Notes: generated from the sequence alone by a model not told the origin. 10,095 nucleotides of DNA from JAICND01 sp040905905 (GCA_040905905.1 JBBDQN010000013.1:1-10095); one strand, 5' to 3'; positions 1 through 6,521 are shown, counted from the first letter of the stretch. Translations and numbers: made by a program.

Positions 1-195
1 AAGGGCCAAGGCCTCAGTGAGGGCGACACCCAGGAACATCGTGGTGCGGACAGTGCCCGCCATCTCGGGCTGACGGGCCATGGCGGTGATGGCGTTGCCC
101 ACCACGATGCCGATCCCGATGCCCGGTCCCACTGCTCCCAGGCCGTAGCCAATCAGGGCGATGGCGCCCTTGAGAACCTCGATATTGCCTTCCAT
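1..195 (-). CDS. atpE: F1Fo ATP synthase subunit c (partial, 3' end outside the window)
   Basis: This is the proteolipid subunit of the membrane rotor ring, which carries protons across the membrane during ATP synthesis. The 65 visible residues begin MEGNIEVLKG. They show helix 1 with the glycine-rich packing motif GPGIGIGIVVG (about residues 23-33), the polar loop RQPE (41-44) that contacts the central stalk, and helix 2 with the ion-carrying glutamate in ALTEAL (Glu61). The residue after this glutamate is Ala rather than the Ser/Thr usual in sodium rings, so a proton ring is likely. The ATG at 195-193 is preceded by a strong AGGAGG Shine-Dalgarno that overlaps the atpB stop, with 11 bases between the genes. 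The end of helix 2 and the stop codon lie beyond the left edge. Confidence 0.95.
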   Translation of the reverse strand, partial: MEGNIEVLKGAIALIGYGLGAVGPGIGIGIVVGNAITAMARQPEMAGTVRTTMFLGVALTEALAL

Positions 196-206
196 CTATT
201 TCCTCC

Positions 207-1031
207 TTAGTGCTCCGGATGAACGGAAGCCTGGATGTAAACCGCGGACAACAAAGTGAAGATGTACGCCTGTAGGACTGCCACGAATATCTCAAAGAGA
301 AAGAAGACCATGCCCACGGCGAACCACACGACACCGATGCCGGCCCTCGGGCCGATTTCACCCACCGCTAAGACGAAGGCCACGCCCGATCCGAGCAAGA
401 GGGTGAGCATGAGATGACCAGCTACCAGGTTGGCAAACAACCGGATGGCGAGAGTGAGGGGTCGCAGGGCAAAAGTCGAGACCACCTCGATCAGTCCGAC
501 CAACCATCGCAAACCGACTGGGACCGCCTTGGGCCAGGCGATGTCGGTCAGGTAGTGGATGCCGTTCTTGGAAAAGCCAACGACCACGAAGATGAAGTAG
601 GTGAGCAGCGACAGAAAGGCGGGGAGCGCCATCCGCGAAGTGATCGGGAAGTTGATCAATGGGGTGACCTCGAAGAGATTGCCAACGAGAATCAGCATGA
701 AGATCGAGAGCAAGTAGGGCACGTATCTGGTGCCTTCGGGCCCGATCACGTCCCGGGCTATGCCGTCGCGGACGAACCCGACCAGGCTCTCGATAGCGGC
801 TTCGAATTTGGTCGGGACGGGACGGTTGCGCCGCAGCCCGAAGTACAGCAAACCAACAGTGATAGCCGCGGCCAGGAGCATCAGGAACGACGTCCGCGTG
901 AAATGGATGGGGCCGATCGTGAACAAGGGATCGGTGAACTCGAACCAATCTTTTACGTCGGCCGGAGCACAGATCACCTCGTTGGCGACATCGCAGTGGT
1001 GCTCTTGCGCGGCCAGCATCAGCTCACCCAA
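207..1031 (-). CDS. atpB: F1Fo ATP synthase subunit a
   Basis: This is the integral-membrane stator subunit that forms the proton half-channels next to the c-ring. The product is 274 aa, normal for the family, with five to six hydrophobic segments. The key stretch RPLTLAIRLFANLVAGHL (about 190-207) contains the essential arginine, Arg197 here, equivalent to E. coli Arg210. The conserved GNLFEVTP segment lies at about 117-124. The first codon is TTG at 1031, overlapping the upstream atpI-like gene by 8 bases, with AGGG about 6 bases before it. An in-frame ATG at 1019 (residue 5) preceded by GGTGAG is an equally plausible start. Overlaps and short gaps show that it is cotranscribed with the atpI-like gene and atpE. 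Confidence 0.96.
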   Translation of the reverse strand: MGELMLAAQEHHCDVANEVICAPADVKDWFEFTDPLFTIGPIHFTRTSFLMLLAAAITVGLLYFGLRRNRPVPTKFEAAIESLVGFVRDGIARDVIGPEGTRYVPYLLSIFMLILVGNLFEVTPLINFPITSRMALPAFLSLLTYFIFVVVGFSKNGIHYLTDIAWPKAVPVGLRWLVGLIEVVSTFALRPLTLAIRLFANLVAGHLMLTLLLGSGVAFVLAVGEIGPRAGIGVVWFAVGMVFFLFEIFVAVLQAYIFTLLSAVYIQASVHPEH

Positions 1032-1446
1032 TAGCGTCCCTTTCTCTGTTCCGCATCACCGCTATCGCCTCCATCGTGACCATCGTCAGGTAGCCGACGA
1101 CCGCCGCGATTCCGAACGCGATTCTGTCGATCTCGACAAAACGCACTACCAGCAGCATCGTCCCCGTGATGAGACCCAGGCGCAGAAGGAAGCCAACCAG
1201 GGCGGCGGCATGATACATGCTGATGGAAATCCTGATGGCGTAGCTGAGCAGGGCGCCGGCGATTAGGAAGTTGGCGATCACCACGAGCAGGCCCAGAGCC
1301 GCCGACCCTGCCCCCGGAGAACCCCGAAGGAGCCAGAAGAGCGCCACGATGACCGGTCCGATCCAGGCCGCCCGTTTGACCATGTTCTTGGCCATGGTCA
1401 ATTCGATGGGGACCCGCTCCATCTCAGTCTCGGGCCAGGTGGTCAT
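1024..1446 (-). CDS. ATP synthase protein I-like membrane protein
   Basis: The product is a 140 aa hydrophobic protein with about four predicted membrane segments (roughly residues 27-43, 48-70, 78-104 and 109-130), a polar N-terminus and a basic C-terminal tail. Its position directly before atpB, with an 8-base overlap, and its size fit the AtpI/ATP-synt_I family, as in the small gene before atpB in mycobacteria. Members are thought to help c-ring assembly or ion supply, and the sequence is poorly conserved, so the assignment rests largely on position. The ATG at 1446 has GAGGG 8 bases upstream. A second in-frame ATG at 1422 follows the stop of the preceding gene by one base (TGAGATG) and could be used by translational coupling. 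With the first start, the overlap with the atpZ-like gene is 23 bases. Confidence 0.75.
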   Translation of the reverse strand: MTTWPETEMERVPIELTMAKNMVKRAAWIGPVIVALFWLLRGSPGAGSAALGLLVVIANFLIAGALLSYAIRISISMYHAAALVGFLLRLGLITGTMLLVVRFVEIDRIAFGIAAVVGYLTMVTMEAIAVMRNRERDAIG

Positions 1447-1663
1447 AGTCGGGACCCTCTTCCATCCCCTTCGAGTATTGCCACATCCGCAGGAAGCCCG
1501 AGTACGAGCCAGCGATGATCCCTATGACCACAAGCCAAGGTTCGGTGCCGAGCCAGTGGTCCGCCAGATACCCGAGGAGAAAACCCGAGAGGATCGAACC
1601 AAGAAAAGAACCACTTGCGACCCAACCGGAGCCAACCGTCGAACCGGGTTTGTTCTCAGTCAT
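1424..1663 (-). CDS. AtpZ/AtpI-family small membrane protein
   Basis: The product is 79 aa with two membrane segments (about residues 14-32 and 40-56) around the motif SGFLLGYLADHWLGTEPW, followed by a glycine-rich second helix and a charged tail. This is the pattern of the putative F0F1-ATPase subunit family (AtpZ, ATPase_gene1 domain), small proteins encoded at the head of atp operons. The frame stays open to a TTG at 1711, which would add 16 residues. I prefer the ATG at 1663 because the extension (SARCKLCEEIHK) does not look like the family and a candidate promoter and CRP-type palindrome occupy that stretch. AAGAG lies about 10 bases before this ATG. It is the first gene of the ATP synthase operon here. 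Confidence 0.8.
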   Translation of the reverse strand: MTENKPGSTVGSGWVASGSFLGSILSGFLLGYLADHWLGTEPWLVVIGIIAGSYSGFLRMWQYSKGMEEGPDYDHLARD

Positions 1664-1664
1664 C

Positions 1665-1682
1665 TTGTGAATCTCTTCACAA
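1665..1682. promoter_or_regulatory. CRP/GlxR-type operator palindrome upstream of the atp genes
   Basis: The sequence TGTGAATCTCTTCACA at 1666-1681 is a perfect TGTGA-N6-TCACA, the consensus core of CRP-family sites. The symmetry extends to 7 bp on each side (TTGTGAA, 4-base centre, TTCACAA). It lies 2 bp upstream of the preferred atpZ ATG and immediately downstream of a candidate -10 box, so a bound regulator would overlap the transcription start and more likely repress. As RNA from an upstream transcript, the same bases would fold into a 7-bp stem capped by GAGA, a GNRA-type tetraloop that contains the weak Shine-Dalgarno. The sequence match is direct; function is inferred. Confidence 0.6.
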
Positions 1683-1711
1683 AGCTTACACCTTGCTGAT
1701 TGGTCTTCCAA
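1683..1711 (-). promoter_or_regulatory. Candidate promoter of the ATP synthase operon
   Basis: On the minus strand, TTGGAA (1711-1706) is separated by 17 bases from TAAGCT (1688-1683). This fits a sigma70-type -35 with an actinobacterial TANNNT -10. The predicted transcript start is near 1676, inside the CRP-type palindrome and about 13 bases before the atpZ ATG. The box matches are moderate and no experiment supports them. Confidence 0.4.
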
Positions 1712-1732
1712 ACCTAACCGTTTCTTCCCTCG

Positions 1733-3004
1733 TCACACATGGCCTCTGAAGTCGGCCGGATAGGGCGGGAACGATGTCGCCAGGTTGTTGACCCGGGTCG
1801 CGATCTCAGTGAGGGCCGCCTCATCCTCTCTGGCGCGAAGGGCAGCTGAGATTAACGACCCCACTTCGGCGGCCTCGGCCTCCTTCATGCCCTGGCTCGT
1901 CAAGGCCGGCGTCCCGATTCGCAGACCGGAGGCGCGATAGGGTGGCCGGGGGTCGTTGGGAATCGTGTTGAAGTTGAGCGTGATGCCGATGCCGTCGAGC
2001 AGTTTGGCGGCATCCCGGCCGGTGAGGTCCGGATCGACCGAACGCAGATCGGCGAGGAAGAGATGGTTGTCGGTGCCGCCCGAGACGACCCTGACTCCGT
2101 CTTCCTGCATCTGCTGGCACATCGACCTGGCATTGGCAACGATCTGAGCCGCGTAAGCCTGGAACTCGGCTGTCGCTGCTTCCTTAAAACACACCGCCTT
2201 GGCGGCAATCTGGCTCATGATCGGCCCCCCCTGGGCGTTGGGAAACACCGCTTTGTCGATGTCGGCCGCGAACTTCTCCTTGCAGAGAATCATCCCCCCG
2301 CGAGGGCCACGTAGAGCCTTATGGGTGGTGGCGGTGACCACGTCGGCAAACGGCACGGGACTGGGGTAGGCGTGTCCGGCAACAAGCCCGATGAAATGGG
2401 CGGCATCCACCATGAAGATGGCTCCGATGTCGTCGGCGATCTGTCGGAACCGCTCGTAGTCAAGACGTCGGGAGTAGGCCGAATAGCCAGCCAACACGAT
2501 CTTCGGTTGGTGCTCTTTGGCGAGACGTTCGACCTCTTCCATGTCGATCATCTCGCTGTCGGGGTCGACCCCGTAGGCCACGAACTTGTAGTACAGCCCG
2601 GAAAAGTTGACCGCCGAACCGTGGGTGAGATGCCCACCCTGGTCCAGACGCATACCGAGGACCGTGTCGCCCGGTTTGATGAGCGAGAAGTAGACCCCCA
2701 TGTTGGATTGGGCTCCCGAGTGTGGCTGCACATTGGCGTGATCCGCCCCGAACAACGCCTTGGCCCGCGCGATGGCGAGGCTCTCCATCTCGTCGACCAC
2801 CTCGCATCCTTCGTAGTACCTCCGTCCGGGATAACCCTCGGCGTATTTGTTGGTGAACACCGAACCTGACGCTTCCATGACCGCGGGGGAAGCAAAGTTC
2901 TCGGAGGCGATCAGGTGGATGTGGGTGTTCTGGCGACGCACGTCCTTCAAGATCATCCCGGCGATCTCCGGATCAACTTCTTCGAGCGGACGTGGGTCGA
3001 TCAT
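1733..3004 (-). CDS. glyA: Serine hydroxymethyltransferase
   Basis: This is a cytosolic PLP enzyme that interconverts serine plus tetrahydrofolate with glycine plus methylene-THF, the main source of one-carbon units. It is 423 aa, the usual bacterial length. Visible landmarks are LIASENFASP (31-40), KYAEGYPGRRYY (53-64), QPHSGAQSN (93-101), the PLP-ring aspartate and histidine in VDAAH (Asp200, His203), the Schiff-base lysine in TTHKALRGPRGG (Lys229, same number as in E. coli), and the carboxylate-binding arginine in SGLRIGTPA (Arg362). Several usually conserved neighbours differ: Ala230 follows the lysine where Thr is usual, Phe345 stands where NKN/NRN is usual, and AAHFIGL replaces MAHIAGL. 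The ATG at 3004 is preceded by CGGAG with 4 bases between. It ends 69 bases before the atpZ-like gene, so readthrough into atp is possible. Confidence 0.97.
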   Translation of the reverse strand: MIDPRPLEEVDPEIAGMILKDVRRQNTHIHLIASENFASPAVMEASGSVFTNKYAEGYPGRRYYEGCEVVDEMESLAIARAKALFGADHANVQPHSGAQSNMGVYFSLIKPGDTVLGMRLDQGGHLTHGSAVNFSGLYYKFVAYGVDPDSEMIDMEEVERLAKEHQPKIVLAGYSAYSRRLDYERFRQIADDIGAIFMVDAAHFIGLVAGHAYPSPVPFADVVTATTHKALRGPRGGMILCKEKFAADIDKAVFPNAQGGPIMSQIAAKAVCFKEAATAEFQAYAAQIVANARSMCQQMQEDGVRVVSGGTDNHLFLADLRSVDPDLTGRDAAKLLDGIGITLNFNTIPNDPRPPYRASGLRIGTPALTSQGMKEAEAAEVGSLISAALRAREDEAALTEIATRVNNLATSFPPYPADFRGHV

Positions 3005-3091
3005 GGGGCTCCGTTTGGTTGGGACATCGGCAAAAGACCCGCAAGCGTACCCGTCGCCAACATCCTCAATCGGGCTAGGCTCGCTTTCCGG
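3005..3091. other. Divergent intergenic region between glyA and the cyclic-nucleotide-binding gene
   Basis: These 87 bases must hold the starts of both divergent genes. For the plus-strand gene, TAGGCT at 3076-3081 is a possible actinobacterial -10 and would give a nearly leaderless message, with no convincing -35. For glyA I see only a Shine-Dalgarno (CGGAG) and a weak TACGCT that could be a -10. No clear palindrome or CRP-type site is present. Confidence 0.3.
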
Positions 3092-3481
3092 ATGGACGCC
3101 AAGAGCCTCAAGTCGATCCCGCTGTTCTCACACCTCAGCCGCAAGGAGCTGGACACGGTTGCCCGGCATGCCGACGAGGTCGATATAGAAGCCGGACACG
3201 TGCTGGCTCGCGAAGGTGAAGTTGCCAGAGAGTTCTTTGTGATCAAAGAGGGCACCGCCACCGTCACCCAGAACGGAGCGGTCGTCAATCATCTTGGACC
3301 CGGCGACTTCTTTGGCGAGATCGGGCTCCTGGAAACTCCCCGTCGGGTAGCGACGGTCGTATCCGATACACCGATGCGGCTCATAGTGATGTTCGGCCCC
3401 GAGTTCACCCTCGTGGACTCAGAGATCGCAGAGATCGACCGGGCGATCCGCAAAGCAATCGGCGAGCGGATGGCCAACTAA
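3092..3481 (+). CDS. Stand-alone cyclic-nucleotide-binding domain protein
   Basis: The product is a 129 aa protein that is essentially one cNMP-binding (Crp/Fnr N-terminal-like) domain. The N-terminal helix pattern LKSIPLFSHLSRKELDTVA (6-24) is typical of the family. The beta-roll follows, with VLAREGEVAREFFVIKEGTA (38-56). The phosphate-binding cassette GDFFGEIGLL (71-80) contains Glu76 for the ribose, and PRRVAT (83-88) contains Arg84/Arg85 for the cyclic phosphate, so ligand binding looks intact. There is no C-terminal helix-turn-helix, kinase or channel domain, so it cannot be a classical Crp regulator alone. It may act as a sensor or partner subunit; the function is unknown. The ATG at 3092 starts exactly at the family N-terminus; no good Shine-Dalgarno is present. 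The frame is open upstream but that part overlaps glyA. It converges on sua5 with 11 bases between stops. Confidence 0.85.
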   Translation: MDAKSLKSIPLFSHLSRKELDTVARHADEVDIEAGHVLAREGEVAREFFVIKEGTATVTQNGAVVNHLGPGDFFGEIGLLETPRRVATVVSDTPMRLIVMFGPEFTLVDSEIAEIDRAIRKAIGERMAN

Positions 3482-3492
3482 GCGGAGTTGGG

Positions 3493-4065
3493 TCAGCGCA
3501 GACCGAGGTCGATAGGACCGGCGCGCAGAATCCGGGGTCTATGGCGGGTGACGTCGACCACCGTTGAGGCGGTCGCTCCCGGACAGGTCCCCGGCAGATA
3601 AAACGGCACTTGGTCACCGAAGGTGATGCGCGCTGCAGACTCATCAAGGGTCTCCGGCCCTCCTGCCAGGTTGGCGCTAGTCACGGCCAGGGGTCCAAAC
3701 GCCTGGAGCAATGCCAGGGTGACCGGGTGATCCGGAACCCGGACGCCCACCGAGCGCCGCCGTCGATCGCCCACCCCCTCCGGGAGGGTGGAATTCGACT
3801 TGGCCACCAACGTCAGGGACCCCGGCCAATAGACCCTGGTCCACTCCACGGCATAAAGCGGCAGCGCCACCATTGCCAGAGCGACCTCGACGTTTGCCAC
3901 GAGGAGGCCGATCGGTTTGGTGTCCCGCCGGCCTTTGATGATGAACAACGCAGCCACCGCTGCGGGGTCGTGCGGATCGGCGGCAACTCCATAAACGGTG
4001 TCGGTGGGCACGCCGACCACCTCGCCGGCCCGCAGGTACTCGACTGCTTGATGGATCCCCTCCAT
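3493..4065 (-). CDS. L-threonylcarbamoyladenylate synthase (Sua5/YwlC/TsaC family)
   Basis: The enzyme makes threonylcarbamoyl-AMP from threonine, bicarbonate and ATP, the first step in the universal t6A37 modification of ANN-decoding tRNAs in the cytosol. At 190 aa it has only the YrdC-like catalytic domain and lacks the C-terminal Sua5 extension. Motifs seen: PTDTVYG (20-26), the KGRxxxKP nucleotide-binding segment as KGRRDTKP (44-51; the usual Pro of KGRP is Arg here), WPGSLTLV (80-87), RVPDHP (109-114), the SxN motif in TSANLAGG (129-136) and STVVDVT (167-173). The ATG overlaps the prmC stop by one base (TGATG) and has no clear Shine-Dalgarno, so translational coupling to prmC is likely. 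Equivalents follow prmC in mycobacteria and, a few genes on, in Bacillus (ywlC). Confidence 0.93.
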   Translation of the reverse strand: MEGIHQAVEYLRAGEVVGVPTDTVYGVAADPHDPAAVAALFIIKGRRDTKPIGLLVANVEVALAMVALPLYAVEWTRVYWPGSLTLVAKSNSTLPEGVGDRRRRSVGVRVPDHPVTLALLQAFGPLAVTSANLAGGPETLDESAARITFGDQVPFYLPGTCPGATASTVVDVTRHRPRILRAGPIDLGLR

Positions 4066-4868
4066 CAGCCAGAGGCTATAGGTCGGCTCGTCCTGAGGAA
4101 CCTTGGTCGGTCGAATTGATCGACCAGCACCTCAAAGCCCCACTTCTCAGCCAGGGGAACGGCCTGGGTTTCTCCAACTTCCACCAGGGCCACTCCCCCA
4201 GGAGCAAGCCACGTCGCCATCGCGTCCACCAGTCTCTCGATGACCTCGGTTCCGATGGGTCCCGCCACCAACGCCAGCCACGGCTCTCGCCGAACGTCGA
4301 CCGCCAGGCCCTCCCACTCCGTTTCGGACACGTAGGGTGGGTTGGCTACGACCAGATCGATCTGGCCGGACAACTCCGAGGGCAACCCTTCCCACAGGTC
4401 ACCTAGCCGAAACTCGACGTCGAGACCGAGGCGATACCCGTTGGCGCTCGCCACCGAAAGGGCCTCAGCGGACAGGTCACACCCAACCACTCGGGCCTGA
4501 GGAAAACGATGCTTGAGCGCGAGAGCGAGCGCACCTGACCCCGTGCAGAGATCGACGACTATCCGGGGGGAAACGACGGTCCTAGCAACCACCTCGTAGA
4601 GATATTCGGTCTCAGGTCGCGGGATCAGGACTCGCCCATCGACCGCAACGGTCAGCGGTCCAAACGACACCTCCCCTTCAAGGTATTGCAGAGGCTCACC
4701 AGCCAGTCGTCGTCCGGCCAGCTCAGTGAACCTGGCCAACGCATTGTCATCGACGGCAAAGCCGGCCCGGACGTCGCCAGGGTTGCGGTTGGTGGCCAAC
4801 GACAGCAATCGGATGGCCTCGTGGGGAGGCAGGGCGCTTTCCCTGAAAAGATCGCGGCTAGAAATCAT
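4065..4868 (-). CDS. prmC: Peptide chain release factor N5-glutamine methyltransferase
   Basis: This cytosolic SAM-dependent enzyme methylates the glutamine of the GGQ motif in release factors, including the RF1 encoded just upstream in the chain. From the ATG at 4868 the protein is 267 aa. It has an N-terminal helical release-factor-binding region (1-70) with GEPLQYLEG (57-65), the IPRPETE motif (82-88), SAM motif I DLCTGSGALAL (106-116), the acidic ribose-binding residue in GCDLS (129-133), and the catalytic NPPY (176-179). I chose ATG 4868 because GAGGA lies 8 bases upstream. An in-frame GTG at 4904 would add 12 residues (APRASPSRIAA) but lacks a Shine-Dalgarno. It overlaps the sua5 start by one base. 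A Yip1-family gene on the other strand separates it from prfA, so it probably has its own promoter. Confidence 0.95.
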   Translation of the reverse strand: MISSRDLFRESALPPHEAIRLLSLATNRNPGDVRAGFAVDDNALARFTELAGRRLAGEPLQYLEGEVSFGPLTVAVDGRVLIPRPETEYLYEVVARTVVSPRIVVDLCTGSGALALALKHRFPQARVVGCDLSAEALSVASANGYRLGLDVEFRLGDLWEGLPSELSGQIDLVVANPPYVSETEWEGLAVDVRREPWLALVAGPIGTEVIERLVDAMATWLAPGGVALVEVGETQAVPLAEKWGFEVLVDQFDRPRFLRTSRPIASG

Positions 4869-4920
4869 CGCTGCAATCCTCGATGGAGAGGCTCTCGGTG
4901 CCACAATCGCCAGGACATCG

Positions 4921-4926
4921 AGGAGG
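4921..4926 (+). promoter_or_regulatory. Strong Shine-Dalgarno that fixes the Yip1 gene start
   Basis: AGGAGG stands 7 bases before a GTG at 4934. It is the best ribosome binding site in the area and decides the start over the in-frame ATG at 4883, which has no comparable site and would overlap the prmC start region. Confidence 0.7.
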
Positions 4927-4933
4927 AGCAGAA

Positions 4934-5452
4934 GTGTTGAGCGCCATCATTGAACGGGTCAAGAGGGCTGTGACCCTCTCACCTGGTGTGTACCAGGAAA
5001 TCGGAAACGACCCCCAAGCCACCAGCCAGGCCATCATCGTCACGGCCGCCGCCGCGCTCATCGGAGGTTTAGGAGCGCTGTTCGGAGGAAGGTTTGGCGG
5101 GTGGATCCTCACCCCCATCTATGGCGTCGTGGGTCTGGCCATCGGTACTGCCATCCTCTTCGTCCTCTCCCGGATGTTCAAAGGCCAGGGCACTTACATA
5201 CAACTGTTCCGAGGGCTGGGGTTCGCGACGGCTCCGCAAGCACTGGGCCTCATCCCCATTATTGGAGGCATTGTCGGAGGAATCTGGTCGCTTCTCCTGG
5301 CCATCAGGGCGGTGAAGGAGACCCAGCAGGTCACCGACGGCGCCGCCGTGGCGATCGTGCTGATTCCGGCCGCGATCATCGGAGTGCTCGTCTTCCTCCT
5401 TCTGGTTGTTTTGAGCATTGCCCTATTTGGGGCTGCCGCCGCCAGCAGTTGA
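4934..5452 (+). CDS. Yip1-domain family membrane protein
   Basis: The product is a 172 aa polytopic membrane protein, starting at GTG behind a strong AGGAGG. The cytosolic N-terminus has an amphipathic stretch, LSAIIERVKRAVTLSPGVYQEI (2-23), the usual opening of bacterial Yip1-family proteins. Hydrophobic segments lie at about 33-51, 57-78, 97-124 and 138-168. The segment GLGFATAPQALGLIPIIGGIVGGIW (94-118) matches the family pattern of a conserved Ala-Pro pair inside a helix. Bacterial members have no defined function; a role in membrane organisation or transport is only a guess. It runs opposite to its neighbours, is divergent from prmC, and its stop is one base from the prfA stop, so it looks like a later insertion into the release-factor pair. 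Confidence 0.8.
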   Translation: MLSAIIERVKRAVTLSPGVYQEIGNDPQATSQAIIVTAAAALIGGLGALFGGRFGGWILTPIYGVVGLAIGTAILFVLSRMFKGQGTYIQLFRGLGFATAPQALGLIPIIGGIVGGIWSLLLAIRAVKETQQVTDGAAVAIVLIPAAIIGVLVFLLLVVLSIALFGAAAASS

Positions 5453-5453
5453 A

Positions 5454-6521
5454 TTAGAAATTCTCCAATAACCTCCCGGCCTGTTCGTGGGAGGCCAGGG
5501 CGTCGACAAACTCGTCGAGGTCTCCTTCCAGCACGTCCCATAGCTGGTGGATGGTCAAGCCGATGCGATGGTCGGTTACTCGCGCTTCTTTGAAGTTGTA
5601 GGTGCGGATCTTCTCTGAGCGCTCGCCCGTCCCCACCTGGGCCCGGCGAGCCCCGGCCACGGCTTGCTGTTGCTGTTCGAGCTTTCGTTGATAAAGGCGC
5701 GCCCGCAACACCCGGAAGGCCTTTTCCTTGTTCTGGAGCTGACTCTTCTCGTCCTGACAGGTAACCACCTCCCCGGTGGGGATGTAGGTCAACCGCACCG
5801 CCGAGTCGGTGGTATTAACCGACTGCCCGCCCGGGCCCTGGGATCGGTACACATCAACCCGCACATCGGCCGGGTCGATCTCGATGTCAACCTCGTCGGC
5901 TTCCGGCAACACCGCCACCGTGGCGATGGAGGTATGGATGCGTCCCTGCGCCTCGGTTTTGGGCACCCGCTGCACCCGGTGACCTCCACCTTCGTATTTG
6001 AAGCGGGAGAAGGCTCCTTTGCCCTTGATGGCGACCGTCACCTGGTCAAACCCACCGGCGCTCGACTCGGAGCTATCCATCGGCTCCGTTCGGAACCGGT
6101 GCCGCTCCGCGTATTTCTGGTACATACGGAGCAGGTCTCCTGCCCACAACGCCGCCTCGTCTCCCCCGGCTGCCGCCCGGATCTCGAGGATCACGTCTTT
6201 GTCATCGTTGGGGTCGCGGGGCGCCAGGGCCGCTTTCAGTTGCTCTTCAATTTGGTCGGCCTCGGCCCCTTTTTCGTCGGCCAGCTTGAGGAAATCGCGA
6301 GCGAGGTCTGGATCCGATACAGCCAGGGCTTGCGCCTCGGTCTTCTCTTCAGCGGCAGCTTTCCAACGCTGATATAGATCGATGATCGATGCCAACTCGG
6401 AGTGGCGACGGCTGAGCTCGGTCATCCGGGTGCGGTCGGCATAAGACGCGGCGAGGTCTTCCTCTACCGATTGGAGGGTCTCCACCATCTCTTCGAGACG
6501 CGTGATTAGGGCTGTATCCAT
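5454..6521 (-). CDS. prfA: Peptide chain release factor 1
   Basis: The protein recognises UAA and UAG in the ribosomal A site and triggers peptide release. It is 355 aa, full family length. The N-terminal helical domain 1 contains a coiled-coil region (about 1-100). The stretch EIRAAAGGDEAALWAGDLLRMY (113-134) is typical. The stop-codon-reading tripeptide is PKT (187-189), fitting the PxT of RF1 rather than the SPF of RF2, and the catalytic GGQ is at 231-233 in SQGPGGQSVNTTDSAVR. Gln233 is the substrate of PrmC, encoded downstream. The ATG at 6521 lies 21 bases after the DUF1385 stop with AGG-type sites 9 to 13 bases upstream, so the two are probably cotranscribed. No frameshift site is present, as expected for RF1. 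Confidence 0.97.
   Translation of the reverse strand: MDTALITRLEEMVETLQSVEEDLAASYADRTRMTELSRRHSELASIIDLYQRWKAAAEEKTEAQALAVSDPDLARDFLKLADEKGAEADQIEEQLKAALAPRDPNDDKDVILEIRAAAGGDEAALWAGDLLRMYQKYAERHRFRTEPMDSSESSAGGFDQVTVAIKGKGAFSRFKYEGGGHRVQRVPKTEAQGRIHTSIATVAVLPEADEVDIEIDPADVRVDVYRSQGPGGQSVNTTDSAVRLTYIPTGEVVTCQDEKSQLQNKEKAFRVLRARLYQRKLEQQQQAVAGARRAQVGTGERSEKIRTYNFKEARVTDHRIGLTIHQLWDVLEGDLDEFVDALASHEQAGRLLENF

Noticed and set aside
414..1034. Long open frame on the plus strand opposite atpB
   Set aside because: It is antisense to a well-supported gene, its product is Gln/Asp/Glu-rich with no domain, and it follows from codon bias in GC-rich DNA.
2321..2869. 182-codon plus-strand open frame opposite glyA
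   Set aside because: It is a shadow of glyA; the Gly/His/Val/Asp-rich product resembles reverse translation of coding sequence, not a protein family.
4883..4933. 17-residue N-terminal extension of the Yip1 protein from ATG 4883
   Set aside because: The strong AGGAGG fits the GTG at 4934, and the extension is hydrophilic and unlike the family start.
5451..5463. Palindrome GAATT-AGA-AATTC at the convergent Yip1/prfA stops, considered as a bidirectional terminator
   Set aside because: The stem is 5 bp and AT-rich with no U tract on either side, so it is too weak to call.
5664..6377. 237-codon plus-strand open frame opposite prfA
   Set aside because: It is a shadow of prfA with no ribosome site or recognisable domain.
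5454..6521. Possible programmed frameshift in a release-factor gene
   Set aside because: The gene is RF1 (PKT tripeptide), read through in one frame; the frameshift belongs to RF2.
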